This document shows, in pieces, positions 41,961 through 50,705 of a DNA stretch of 64,000 bases. Made by a program: the position numbers and the translations under genes. Origin of the DNA: Curtobacterium sp. 458 (GTDB lineage: Bacteria; Actinomycetota; Actinomycetes; Actinomycetales; Microbacteriaceae); the NCBI RefSeq assembly GCF_030406605.1, contig NZ_CP129104.1:2951002-3015001 (forward strand), written 5' to 3'. The notes beneath the pieces are model-generated. The model ran no database searches, had not been told where the DNA came from, and saw nothing but the letters and a program-made list of their open reading frames with translations. Numbering within the stretch: the stretch's first letter is position 1; each line of letters opens with the position of its first letter.

Positions 41961-43184
41961 CTACGACGCGCGCGCCGCGCCCTGGTGCTGGACCACCTCG
42001 GTGAGCCACGCGAGGATGCGGGCGTCGAACCAGTCGGCGTCGTGGTTCCAGAGCTTGGTGTGCCGTGCAGTGTGCTGCACCTCGAGCCGGACGATGTCGG
42101 GTCGGACGCGCGCGAGGTCGTGGGACGCCGACGACGGGACGAAGCCGTCGTCGTCGGAGTGCAGCAGCAGGATCGGGACGTGGAGCTCGTCGGCGCGGGC
42201 GACCATGTCGAGCTCGCGCAGGTCCACGGGCTCGCGCAGTCCGGCGACCCGGTGCAGCACGGGCGCCCGGAGGAGCCACTGTGCGACCTTCCGCACGGTC
42301 TTCGGGAAGCGGAGCAGGCGGCTCTGCGACTTGAGGACCGCGTGCCAGTCGACCACCGGGGACTCGAGGACCACGCCGTCCACGAGGTGCGCCGACGACG
42401 ACCGCAGGAGTGTCTGGAGCACGACCGCGCCGCCCATCGACCAGCCCATCAGGACCACGCTCGTCGCGCCCTCGCCGGCGACCCAGCGCAGGGCGGCGTC
42501 GATGTCCTCCCACTCGGTACTGCCGAGGCCGTACCGCCCGTCGACGCTCCGCGGGGCGACCCCGTCGTTGCGCCAGGACGCGAGGAGCACCGAGTAGCCC
42601 GCGGCCCGGAACACGGGCACGGCGCGGATGGTCTCGGCGCGGGTGACACCGCGGCCGTGCACGAGCACCGCCCAGGGCGCCTCCGGGTCGTCAGCACGGA
42701 CCACCCACGCCGGCGCAGGGCCGTTCGGGGTGGGGACGTCGACGTCCTCGACGGGGACGTCGAGCTCGCCGGGCGTCAGGTAGAACCATCCGCCCCACCG
42801 ACCACGGCGGGCGTTCGTCGGGTCACCGGCGTCGATCGCGATGATCCGGCGAGTGACGGTGGTGTCGGTCGTCCCGAGGACCTCGCCGACGCGCATGTGG
42901 CCGGTGCCGGCGCCGAACCAGAGGCTGTACCGCCCCTGCAGCTCCGTGTCCGCCGTGCGCTCGATCGTCACCGTGCGGGCACCGGGGTCGACCGCGTGGA
43001 TCGGGACCCGCTCGGTGCGCTTGCGGTCCGGCGTGACGACGGCCCGGGCGACCGCGGCGACGAACCCGCCGACGACCGCCGCGCTGATCGTGGCGGCCGC
43101 GATCCCCGCCCCGAGCGCCACCACCCCGGCCGACCGGGCCGATCGCTGGAGGGCGTCCTCGGCGGGTCGTGCGGATCCGGGCAT
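41961..43184 (-). CDS. Alpha/beta hydrolase with N-terminal membrane segment
   Basis: 407 residues. One membrane segment lies at about 20-48 (GVVALGAGIAAATISAAVVGGFVAAV). The hydrolase fold follows with the nucleophile elbow GWSMGG (Ser), Asp in LLHSDDDGFV and a late His (QHTARHTKLW). The substrate is unknown; the fold suits an ester or acyl hydrolase anchored in the membrane. The start at 43184 sits 7 nt after TAGGCT and has no ribosome site. An ATG 21 nt upstream would lie inside the promoter. Confidence 0.82.
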   Translation of the reverse strand: MPGSARPAEDALQRSARSAGVVALGAGIAAATISAAVVGGFVAAVARAVVTPDRKRTERVPIHAVDPGARTVTIERTADTELQGRYSLWFGAGTGHMRVGEVLGTTDTTVTRRIIAIDAGDPTNARRGRWGGWFYLTPGELDVPVEDVDVPTPNGPAPAWVVRADDPEAPWAVLVHGRGVTRAETIRAVPVFRAAGYSVLLASWRNDGVAPRSVDGRYGLGSTEWEDIDAALRWVAGEGATSVVLMGWSMGGAVVLQTLLRSSSAHLVDGVVLESPVVDWHAVLKSQSRLLRFPKTVRKVAQWLLRAPVLHRVAGLREPVDLRELDMVARADELHVPILLLHSDDDGFVPSSASHDLARVRPDIVRLEVQHTARHTKLWNHDADWFDARILAWLTEVVQHQGAARAS

Positions 43185-43207
43185 GCCCGGGAGCCTAGTC
43201 TGCATCC
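43185..43207. promoter_or_regulatory. Back-to-back leaderless promoters with overlapping -10 boxes
   Basis: Minus: TAGGCT (43197-43192), 7 nt, ATG at 43184. Plus: TAGTCT (43196-43201), 6 nt, GTG at 43208. The two hexamers share the central TA, so only one polymerase can bind at a time. Confidence 0.65.
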
Positions 43208-43792
43208 GTGTCCGAATCCCGAGAGCCCGACGCCTTCGCCAGGCTCCGCGCGTTCGTGGCGTCCGACCGGCCGCGCACCGAGACCACCGTCACCGAGATC
43301 CCCTCCCCGTCGCGGATCGCGCCGTGGTCCCTCGCACTCGCGGCGGACGTCTCCGGCGCCGCCCACGGGGTCGACTCCGACCTCGGCACCGGCCGGTTCA
43401 TCGCCCTGTACGACCCCGAAGAACCCGAGGGCTGGGACGGCGCGTTCCGCATCGTGACGTTCGCGCAGGCACCGCTCGAGCCGGAGATCGGTGTCGACGA
43501 GTTCGTCGCCGACGTGACGTGGAGCTGGCTCGTCGACGCCCTCGCAGCGCACGGCGCGACGTACGACCACGCGTCCGGGACGGCCACGAAGATCATCTCG
43601 CGCGGGTACGGTGACCTCGCGGCGCAGGGCGACGGCGCGCAGCTCGAGCTGCGGGCGTCGTGGACGCCGCGTGACGAGGACCTCACGGCGCACGTCCGAG
43701 CCTGGGAGGACATCGTCGCGATGCTCGCGGGCCTGCCGCCCACCTCGGACGGCGTGACCCTGTTGGCCCCGAGGAGGACCGCACGTGACTGA
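43208..43792 (+). CDS. DUF3000 family protein
   Basis: 194 residues with no membrane segment. The order DUF3000 then RNase D is conserved in actinobacteria. The sequence contains WSLALAADVSGAAHGVDSDLGTGRFIALYDPEEPEGWDG and a WSWLVDAL helix. Function is unknown. GTG start at the leaderless promoter; the end overlaps the RNase D gene by 8 nt. Confidence 0.8.
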   Translation: MSESREPDAFARLRAFVASDRPRTETTVTEIPSPSRIAPWSLALAADVSGAAHGVDSDLGTGRFIALYDPEEPEGWDGAFRIVTFAQAPLEPEIGVDEFVADVTWSWLVDALAAHGATYDHASGTATKIISRGYGDLAAQGDGAQLELRASWTPRDEDLTAHVRAWEDIVAMLAGLPPTSDGVTLLAPRRTARD

Positions 43793-45047
43793 CCCCGCTC
43801 CGTCGACCGGTGCTGCCGCGTCGGACTCGTCCCCGTTCGAGGAGGGGCACGCGACGGTCCACGTGATCGAGTCGCGCACCGAGTACCTCGCCGCGGTCGA
43901 GGCGCTCGCGGGTGGCTACGGGCCGGTCGCCGTCGACGCCGAACGCGCCAGCGGGTACCGGTACTCACAGCGCGCCTACCTCATCCAGGTGTTCCGGCGA
44001 GGAGCGGGTTCGTTCCTGTTCGACCCGATCGCGATCGGTTCGTTCGCCGAGTTGCAGGACGCCATCGTGGACGAGGAGTGGCTGTTCCACGCCGCCTCGC
44101 AGGACCTCCCGTGCCTGCAGGAGGTCGGACTCGTCCCCACGAGGATCTTCGACACCGAGCTCGGTGCGCGCATCGCCGGGTTCCCCCGGGTCGGGCTCGG
44201 CGCCGTCGTCGAGCAGCTGCTCGGCATCACGCTCGCGAAGGCGCACTCCGCCGCCGACTGGTCGACCCGACCGCTCCCGCAGTCCTGGCTCGTGTACGCC
44301 GCGCTCGACGTCGAACTGCTCCCCGACCTCCGGGACGCCCTTGCGGCGGTCCTGGACGAGGCGGGCAAGACGCGGATCGCGGAGGAGGAGTTCGCCGCCG
44401 TGCTGGCGCGCGCGCCCAAGCCCCCGCGCGCCGAGCCCTGGCGTCGTCTCTCCGGCATGCACGCTCTCCGCGGTGCCCGTGCGCTCGCGATCGCCCGTGC
44501 GCTGTGGACGGCGCGCGACGAGTACGCCCGCGAGGCGGACATCGCCCCGGGTCGGACCATCCCCGACGCCGCGATCGTCGCAGCGGCGGCCGCGAACCCC
44601 GCGTCGAAGGGCGAGCTCGCCGGGCTCAAGGCCTTCACCGGACGTGCGAGCCGGAGCGAGATGGACCGCTGGTGGGCCGCCGTCGAGGCCGGTCGCACGA
44701 CCGAGGACCTCCCCCGGCTCCGCGCCGTCGGCGACCCGTCGCTGCCGCCGCCCCGTGCGTGGGCCGATCGCAACCCCGAGGCCGACCGTCGCTACAAGGC
44801 GGCACGTGCCGCGGTCGTCGCGCGCGCCGAGGCACTCGACCTGCCCGTCGAGAACCTCCTGACGCCGGAGACCCTCCGTGTCGTGTCGTGGGAGCCGCCC
44901 GCGTCGATCGCGACCGAGACCGTCGGAGCCGCCCTCGCCGCGCACGACGCCCGGCCGTGGCAGGTCGAGGAGACGGCGTCGATCATCGCGCAGGCCTTTG
45001 TCGCTGCTGCACAGGAGCCTGCTGCTGAGAGCAACACCGGCTCGTAG
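43785..45047 (+). CDS. rnd: Ribonuclease D family, DEDD exonuclease with HRDC domain
   Basis: 420 residues. Exonuclease motifs: VAVDAERA (Exo I), HAASQDLPCL (Exo II), YAALDVELLPDL (Exo III). An HRDC domain lies at about 210-300. It trims 3' ends of structured RNA such as tRNA precursors. GTG start with GAGGAGG upstream, coupled to the DUF3000 gene. Confidence 0.88.
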   Translation: MTDPAPSTGAAASDSSPFEEGHATVHVIESRTEYLAAVEALAGGYGPVAVDAERASGYRYSQRAYLIQVFRRGAGSFLFDPIAIGSFAELQDAIVDEEWLFHAASQDLPCLQEVGLVPTRIFDTELGARIAGFPRVGLGAVVEQLLGITLAKAHSAADWSTRPLPQSWLVYAALDVELLPDLRDALAAVLDEAGKTRIAEEEFAAVLARAPKPPRAEPWRRLSGMHALRGARALAIARALWTARDEYAREADIAPGRTIPDAAIVAAAAANPASKGELAGLKAFTGRASRSEMDRWWAAVEAGRTTEDLPRLRAVGDPSLPPPRAWADRNPEADRRYKAARAAVVARAEALDLPVENLLTPETLRVVSWEPPASIATETVGAALAAHDARPWQVEETASIIAQAFVAAAQEPAAESNTGS

Positions 45048-45122
45048 GAACACCCCAACCGGCATGCGTCCGCCCAGGCGGCGGGCATAGCGTCGGTACC
45101 GTCGCCGGGTACGACCCGGCCG

Positions 45123-45145
45123 GTCGGGGCGGAACGTGCCCCGAC
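45123..45145 (+). promoter_or_regulatory. Hairpin in the rnd-fadA gap
   Basis: Perfect 8-bp arms GTCGGGGC/GCCCCGAC with a 7-nt loop, 76 bp after rnd and 28 bp before the fadA start. It may terminate rnd or form a structure in the fadA leader. Confidence 0.45.
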
Positions 45146-45173
45146 TCGATCGATGAGGATCTGGAGGCCCAGA

Positions 45174-46394
45174 TTGCCCAAGGCAGCAGACGTCGTCTTC
45201 GTTGACGGCGTGCGGACACCGTTCGGACGTGCCGGAGAGAAGGGGGTGTTCTGGAAGACCCGCGCGGACGACCTCGCGGTCCACGCGATGCGCGGTCTGC
45301 TCGACCGCAACGCCTCCCTCGACGGTGCCGCCGTGGACGACGTCGCCGTCGCGGCCACGACGCAGCAGGGCGACCAGGGGCTCACCCTCGGTCGCACCGT
45401 CGGGATGCTCGCGGGCCTGCCGAAGTCGGTGCCTGGTTACGCGATCGACCGCATGTGTGCCGGAGCCATGACGAGCGTCACGACCCTCGCCGGCGCGATC
45501 GCCTTCGGCGCGGCCGACGTCGCGATCGCCGGTGGCGTCGAGCACATGGGCCGTCACCCGATGGGCTTCGGTGCCGACGTCAACCCGCGCTTCGTCGCCG
45601 AGCGCATGGTCGCGACCGACGCGCTCGTGATGGGGTCCACCGCCGAGCGTCTCCACGACCGTTTCCCGACCATCACCAAGGACCGCACCGACGCCTACGC
45701 CGTGCAGTCGCAGCAGCGGTACGCCGCCGCGTGGGCAGCCGGCAAGCTGCAGCCCGACGTCGTCCCGGTCGAGGTCAACACCGGCGAGGGCTGGGACATC
45801 GTCACGAAGGACGAGCCGCCGCGCCCGGGCACCACGCTCGAGGCACTCGCCGCCCTCAAGACGCCGTTCCGCCCGCACGGCCGCATCACCGCGGGCAACG
45901 CGGCCGGCCTGAACGACGGCGCCACGATGAGCCTCCTCGCCTCCGCCGACGCCGCGAAGGAGCACGGCCTGCCGCAGAAGATGCGCATGGTCTCCTTCGC
46001 CTTCGCCGGGGTCGACCCCGAGGTGATGGGCATCGGCCCCGTCCCCGCGACGGACAAGGCACTCGCCAAGGCCGGCCTCTCCATCGACGACATCGGCCTG
46101 TTCGAGATCAACGAGGCGTTCGCCGTGCAGGTGCTCGCGTTCCTCGACAACTACGGCATCGCCCAGGACTCCGCGAACGTGAACGCCTGGGGCGGCGCCA
46201 TCGCCGTCGGTCACCCCCTCGCGTCCAGTGGTGTCCGTCTCATGACGCAGCTCGCCGCGCAGTTCGCCGAACGCCCGGACGTGCAGTACGGCATCACGAC
46301 GATGTGCATCGGGCTGGGCCAGGGCGGCACCGTCATCTGGGAGAACCCGAACTACTCGAAGTCCGCCGCCCGTTCCGCCCGGAAGGACGCCTGA
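45174..46394 (+). CDS. fadA: Acetyl-CoA C-acyltransferase (thiolase)
   Basis: 406 residues. Active-site Cys95 is in DRMCAGAMTS; His is in AVGHPLASSGVR; the second Cys is in TTMCIGLGQGG. It performs the last step of fatty acid beta-oxidation. A TTG start at 45174 has GGAGG 6 nt upstream; the ATG 21 nt earlier has no ribosome site. It forms a fadA-fadB operon with 2-nt spacing. Confidence 0.93.
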   Translation: MPKAADVVFVDGVRTPFGRAGEKGVFWKTRADDLAVHAMRGLLDRNASLDGAAVDDVAVAATTQQGDQGLTLGRTVGMLAGLPKSVPGYAIDRMCAGAMTSVTTLAGAIAFGAADVAIAGGVEHMGRHPMGFGADVNPRFVAERMVATDALVMGSTAERLHDRFPTITKDRTDAYAVQSQQRYAAAWAAGKLQPDVVPVEVNTGEGWDIVTKDEPPRPGTTLEALAALKTPFRPHGRITAGNAAGLNDGATMSLLASADAAKEHGLPQKMRMVSFAFAGVDPEVMGIGPVPATDKALAKAGLSIDDIGLFEINEAFAVQVLAFLDNYGIAQDSANVNAWGGAIAVGHPLASSGVRLMTQLAAQFAERPDVQYGITTMCIGLGQGGTVIWENPNYSKSAARSARKDA

Positions 46395-46396
46395 TC

Positions 46397-48535
46397 ATGA
46401 CCACCACCCCGATCGACCAGCTGACCGAGCTCAGCGCCGACGAGGTCGTCACCCACTCGTACGTCAAGCACGTCCCGCTGCCGTCGGGCGGCACGCTCGC
46501 CCTCGTCACGCTCGACAACGGCAAGGACTACAAGCGGCCCTCGACCCTGGGTCCCCGCACGATGCGCGAGCTGTCGGACGTCCTCGACACCTTGCGCGAA
46601 GCGGCGACCGCCGGGAGCATCCAGGCGGTCGCGATCACCGGCAAGGAGTACTGCTTCGCCGCCGGTGCGGACCTGTCGCAGGCGGCAGCGCTCCCCTCGC
46701 GCGAGGTGGCGCACGAGCTCGGTGTGCTCGGACACGCCACGCTCCGCAAGCTGTCCGACCTCGGTGTGCCGTCGTTCGCGTTCGTGAACGGCATCGCCCT
46801 CGGCGGCGGACTCGAGATCGCGCTGCACTGCACCTACCGCGTGTTCTCGTCGGCCGCGCAGGGCATCGGGTTGCCCGAGGTCTTCCTCGGCATCATCCCC
46901 GGCTGGGGCGGTGCCACCCTGCTCCCCCGGCTCATCGGCCCGGAGAAGGCGCTGCGGGTCATCGTCGAGAACCCGCTCAAGAACAACCGGCTCATGGACG
47001 GCACGGCCGCGGTCGAGCTCGGCATCGGTGATGCGCTCATCCCCTCGGTGACCTTCCTGCCGTCCGCCGTCGCCTGGGCCGACGGCGTCGTGTCCGGCCG
47101 GACCAAGGTCGTCCGGAAGAACGAGCCCGGCATGCTCGAGAAGGCAGCGTGGGGCACGGTCGTGAAGGTCGCGCGTGGCCAGGTCGCCGGCAAGATCGGC
47201 ACCGTGCCGAAGTCGCCGTTCCGTGCGCTCGACCTCGTCGCCGCTGCTCGCGGGGGTTCCCTCGACGAGCGGTTCGCCGACGAGGACGACGCCCTCGCCG
47301 ACCTGCTGTCCGGTGACCAGTTCGCGGCGTCGATGTACGCGTTCGACCTCGTGCAGAAGCGTGCGAAGCGTCCCGTCGGTGCCCCCGAGGGTGTCGAGCC
47401 GCGGAAGATCACGAAGGTCGGCGTGCTCGGCGCCGGACTCATGGCCTCCCAGTTCGCCCTGCTCTTCGCCCGTCGTCTCAGCGTCCCCGTGGTCATCACG
47501 GACGTGTCGCAGGAGCGCGTGGACGCCGGCGTCGCCCGCATCCACGAGTCGGTCGACGAGATGCTCGGGAAGGGTCGTGTCTCCCCGGACGAGGCGAACC
47601 GCATCAAGGCGCTCGTCAGCGGCTCGGTGTCGTACGACGCCTTCGCGGACGCCGACTGGGTGATCGAGGCCGTCTTCGAGGAGATGAGCGTCAAGCAGGA
47701 CGTGTTCCGCAAGATCGAGCAGGTCATCGCGCCGGATGCGATCCTCGCCACGAACACCTCGTCGCTCTCGGTCTCCGAGATGGGGTCCGTGCTGTCCGAC
47801 CCCTCCCGCCTGGTCGGCTTCCACTTCTTCAACCCGGTCGCGGTGATGCCGCTGCTCGAGGTCGTCCGGACGGCGGACACGTCCGACGAGGTGCTCGCCA
47901 CGGCGCTCTCGGTCGCGAAGACCCTCAAGAAGACGGCGATCATCACCGCCGACCAGCCGGGCTTCGTCGTGAACCGCGTGCTCGCGCGGGTCCTCGGCGA
48001 GGCGATGCGCGGCGTCGAGGAGGGCACCCCCTTCGAGACCGTCGCGGACGGCGCCGCTCCCCTGGGTCTGCCCATGTCGCCCTTCGAGCTGCTCGAACTC
48101 GTCGGCCTGCCCGTCGGTGCGCACGTCCTCGACTCGCACCACGCCGCCTGGCCGGAGCGCTTCTACCCCGGTGACGGCCTGAAGCGCATCGCCGAGCACG
48201 GGAAGATCCTCACGCGCGACAAGAAGGGCAACGCGACCGGGTACGACCCCGCTGCCGTGAAGCTCGTCGCACCGGCTCGGCGTGATGCGACCCCGGTCGA
48301 CGCTGCCACGATGCAGCAGCGGTTCGAGGACGCCCTCGCCGACGAGGTGCACCGCATGCTCGAGGACGGCGTCGTGCAGCACGTCGAGGAGATCGACCTC
48401 GGGCTGATCCTCGGCGCGGGTTACCCGTTCCAGGCAGGCGGCATCAGCCCGTACCTCGACCGCTCCGGCGCGTCCGAGCGGGTGTTCGGCGGCCGGTTCC
48501 ACGACCCCGCGATCGTCGGGCCCGCCACGCGCTGA
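46397..48535 (+). CDS. fadB: Fatty acid oxidation complex alpha subunit (enoyl-CoA hydratase / 3-hydroxyacyl-CoA dehydrogenase)
   Basis: 712 residues. The hydratase part has Glu in GGGLEIALHC and LPEVFLGIIPGWGGATLLPRL. The dehydrogenase part starts near 335 with KVGVLGAGLMASQFALLFARR (NAD), where the usual second Gly of GAGIA is Ser/Gln-like, and has HFFNPVAVMPLLEVV. It does two central steps of beta-oxidation, with FadA for the last. Confidence 0.93.
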   Translation: MTTTPIDQLTELSADEVVTHSYVKHVPLPSGGTLALVTLDNGKDYKRPSTLGPRTMRELSDVLDTLREAATAGSIQAVAITGKEYCFAAGADLSQAAALPSREVAHELGVLGHATLRKLSDLGVPSFAFVNGIALGGGLEIALHCTYRVFSSAAQGIGLPEVFLGIIPGWGGATLLPRLIGPEKALRVIVENPLKNNRLMDGTAAVELGIGDALIPSVTFLPSAVAWADGVVSGRTKVVRKNEPGMLEKAAWGTVVKVARGQVAGKIGTVPKSPFRALDLVAAARGGSLDERFADEDDALADLLSGDQFAASMYAFDLVQKRAKRPVGAPEGVEPRKITKVGVLGAGLMASQFALLFARRLSVPVVITDVSQERVDAGVARIHESVDEMLGKGRVSPDEANRIKALVSGSVSYDAFADADWVIEAVFEEMSVKQDVFRKIEQVIAPDAILATNTSSLSVSEMGSVLSDPSRLVGFHFFNPVAVMPLLEVVRTADTSDEVLATALSVAKTLKKTAIITADQPGFVVNRVLARVLGEAMRGVEEGTPFETVADGAAPLGLPMSPFELLELVGLPVGAHVLDSHHAAWPERFYPGDGLKRIAEHGKILTRDKKGNATGYDPAAVKLVAPARRDATPVDAATMQQRFEDALADEVHRMLEDGVVQHVEEIDLGLILGAGYPFQAGGISPYLDRSGASERVFGGRFHDPAIVGPATR

Positions 48536-48562
48536 CGCCCGGCACTGACGCCGGCGCCGCCC

Positions 48563-48624
48563 CGCACAACCGAAGTCACCCCGAACCACGGTTCCCCGCG
48601 GTTCGGGGTGACTTCGGTTGTGCG
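48563..48624. terminator. Palindrome family B, copy 2
   Basis: Perfect 25-bp arms (48563-48587, 48600-48624), 12-nt loop, 27 bp after fadB. The outer arm CGCACAACCGAAGTC is shared with copy 1. Confidence 0.75.
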
Positions 48625-48682
48625 AACGCGATCGGCACCACGCGCACCGCGCCGTCGCGCGCCTCGCCTCCGCCGACCGGCG

Positions 48683-48694
48683 TAGCGTGCAGCC
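48683..48694 (+). promoter_or_regulatory. Leaderless promoter -10 box
   Basis: TAGCGT at 48683-48688, 6 nt before the ATG at 48695; no Shine-Dalgarno. Confidence 0.5.
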
Positions 48695-49051
48695 ATGCGG
48701 CAGGAGTGGTGGGCACCGAGGACGACGAACCGTCCGTCCGTCGTCGTGCCGGTCCCCCTCGCGGAGGTTCCCGCGCTGCTCCAGCGCGCGGTGGACACCG
48801 TCCCCGGAGCCGCGGCCATGGAGATCCGTGAGGACGGCGCAGTGGTCGGACGCCGTACCTCGTTCGCCCTCCGCGCGGAGAACATCGTGTTCGCGTTCCA
48901 CCGGGAGGGACCGTCGTCGTCACGCGTCGAGATCCTCCGCGAGGGTCGCGACGGGCTCGACTACGGACGCGTCCTGTTCGTCACCCCCGTGGCCCGCGCG
49001 ATCCTCCGCGAGCTGGCCACCACTGCATCGTCCGGACGGCGCGAGCCGTGA
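48695..49051 (+). CDS. Unknown small protein
   Basis: 118 residues. I recognise no family. It starts MRQEWWAPRTTNRPSV. The fold appears mixed alpha/beta (PVPLAEVPALLQRAVDTVP, EIREDGAVVGRR, VLFVTPVARAILREL) and has no membrane segment. It is monocistronic with a leaderless promoter and ends 44 bp before the convergent islet. Confidence 0.6.
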   Translation: MRQEWWAPRTTNRPSVVVPVPLAEVPALLQRAVDTVPGAAAMEIREDGAVVGRRTSFALRAENIVFAFHREGPSSSRVEILREGRDGLDYGRVLFVTPVARAILRELATTASSGRREP

Positions 49052-49095
49052 CGCAGACCCACTGGCAACCCCATCGAGACGTGCTCGATGTTGCC

Positions 49096-50163
49096 TCAGC
49101 TACGTCTGAGCCAATCGAGCAAAGCAGACTCATCGGAGGAGTCCTCGCCCTTGGCGAGAGCGACCGCTCGTCGCAGGGCCTTTCGACGAGATGCGAGCGC
49201 CTCGGCCAACTCGAGCCGAACAGCCAAGTGACGAAGTGACAGCACCGACAGTGCCGGATGCCAAGCGCACAGCTCGATCAGCGCGACCATCAGGAACGAG
49301 CTCAGGACAGCCGCTCCCGCCACCGGGCGGTCGACGGCGATCAACTGCAAGCCGCTGAGTACTACGAGGGACCCGAACACGGTCGGCAGGATCGGCAGTA
49401 TCCAGGCCAACCACCGGAGACCCTCGGCGACCCGCGCGTAGTGCACGAACAGGAATGCCCCATGGGCGCCGAGGACCAACCCGACCACCAACGGAGCGAA
49501 GAGCGGGCTCGCGCCGGGTGCCGCGACAGCCAGGCACAGCGATGGTGCAGCGCTGACGGCGATCGCACCGACGGAAGCAAGGACCGGACGCTTTCGCAAA
49601 GGGTCACGAAGCGGTTCCGCTGCTTGCCTGATACGCTCCCGCGAGCGTTCGAGCTCACGCTGGTTCTGCTCCAGCTGACGCCGCCGGCTGAGAAGCATCC
49701 ACGAGCTCGTTTCGACCGCGAGAGCCACGACGAGGATGGTCTCGAGCACCGTGACGATCACGGATCCGACCGACCCGGCGGCGACGAGGAACACGATCCG
49801 GAGAACAACAACGCCACAGAAGCTGGCTGCGAGTACCTGAGCACCGCCGCTCAACCGGCGTCGGAGCGACACCACGTCGAGCCCCGGAGCAAGCTGGCCG
49901 CCGATGATCGCGATGTAGAAGCCCAAGATCACGGTGACGGTCATCCCGGAGAGAGCATCGAGAGCGTTCCCCGTCGATCGACCGAGCGCAACGATCGCAC
50001 TCCCGAAGCTCTCGAACACAGCGTGCTGATCCGTGACTCCCGCTTCTGCGATGGACCACACGCCGAGGAGGAGCGTTCCCGTGCCGGCCACCGCGAGGAG
50101 TAATCCCGCGAATGCGCCCAGGCTGTTGCGGACGCCGAGTTGCTCGTACAACGCCGGATTCAC
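49096..50163 (-). CDS. Eight-pass membrane protein of unknown function, third gene of a toxin-antitoxin operon
   Basis: 355 residues. Predicted membrane segments are at about 16-38, 72-92, 108-130, 132-156, 194-216, 221-243, 249-275 and 281-300. A charged heptad-like stretch (160-190, RRRQLEQNQRELERSRERIRQ) separates the halves. The C-terminus is Arg/Glu-rich and cytosolic. It starts with GTG, overlapping the RelE stop as GTGA, so it is tied to the toxin-antitoxin pair. Codon use is less GC-biased than around it. I recognise no family. Confidence 0.75.
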   Translation of the reverse strand: MNPALYEQLGVRNSLGAFAGLLLAVAGTGTLLLGVWSIAEAGVTDQHAVFESFGSAIVALGRSTGNALDALSGMTVTVILGFYIAIIGGQLAPGLDVVSLRRRLSGGAQVLAASFCGVVVLRIVFLVAAGSVGSVIVTVLETILVVALAVETSSWMLLSRRRQLEQNQRELERSRERIRQAAEPLRDPLRKRPVLASVGAIAVSAAPSLCLAVAAPGASPLFAPLVVGLVLGAHGAFLFVHYARVAEGLRWLAWILPILPTVFGSLVVLSGLQLIAVDRPVAGAAVLSSFLMVALIELCAWHPALSVLSLRHLAVRLELAEALASRRKALRRAVALAKGEDSSDESALLDWLRRS

Positions 50164-50420
50164 CGGTACACCTCTCGTCGTTGGGCAGCACGGACCACTG
50201 TGACGAGGAGCAGGTCGTCCTCGATCTCGTAGATCATCCGGTAGTCACCGATCCGGATGCGCCAGGCGACATCAGTGCCGCTCAGTTTCCGCGATCCGTT
50301 CGGTCGAGGATCGTCGCGCAGTCCTTCGATGGCGTCGAGCAAGCGCGTCCGAACGTTCTTCGGGAGCTTCCGGATCGCTCTCGCTGCAGCTGAGGTGAAC
50401 TCGACGCTGTAGCGACTCAC
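50160..50420 (-). CDS. relE: RelE/ParE-family toxin
   Basis: 86 residues, the usual size. YSVEFTSAAARAIRKLPKNVRTRLLDAIEGL and WRIRIGDYRMIYEIEDD are RelE signatures, ending in a basic tail with Tyr85 (REVYR). RelE toxins cut mRNA on the ribosome; ParE relatives attack gyrase, but the basic residues Arg/Lys near 46-56 favour RelE. GTG start overlaps the antitoxin stop. Confidence 0.9.
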   Translation of the reverse strand: MSRYSVEFTSAAARAIRKLPKNVRTRLLDAIEGLRDDPRPNGSRKLSGTDVAWRIRIGDYRMIYEIEDDLLLVTVVRAAQRREVYR

Positions 50421-50674
50421 GCCTCCCCGCGGAGATCGTCGAGGGAGACGCGAGTCCCGTCGTCTTCAGCTTTCGCATCGCGGTAGGCGCGGAGGTCTGC
50501 CGCGTCTTCGAGCTGCTCGAGGAGCTCGAGGTCATCGAGGCCGATCACGACGCCTGCGACCTTGCCGTTGCGGGTCACTGCGATGCGCTCGTGGCCGAAC
50601 GTGGCCCGCCCCATGACGGCAGCGAGCTCAGCACGGAACTCTCTCGTCGTGAGCGATGCGGAAATGCTGTTCAT
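50417..50674 (-). CDS. Phd/YefM-family antitoxin
   Basis: 85 residues from ATG at 50674. SISASLTTREFRAELAAVMGRATFGHERIAVTRNGKVAGVVIGLDDLELLEQL is the Phd/YefM DNA-binding part; the acidic tail (DDGTRVSLDDLRGEA) should wrap the toxin. A GTG two codons earlier is possible but would lie within the operator. The promoter is leaderless. Confidence 0.88.
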   Translation of the reverse strand: MNSISASLTTREFRAELAAVMGRATFGHERIAVTRNGKVAGVVIGLDDLELLEQLEDAADLRAYRDAKAEDDGTRVSLDDLRGEA

Positions 50675-50701
50675 GTGCACACTGTAACCGATGTGTACAC
50701 A
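50674..50701 (-). promoter_or_regulatory. Operator and leaderless promoter of the toxin-antitoxin operon
   Basis: Two palindromes, TGTGCACA (50674-50681) and TGTGTACACA (50692-50701), lie 19 bp apart centre to centre. Between them, on the minus strand, is TACAGT (50686-50681), 6 nt before the ATG. The second contains TGTACA, the core reported for YefM-YoeB operators. Bound antitoxin would cover the -10 and the start codon. Confidence 0.65.
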
Positions 50702-50705
50702 CGTA

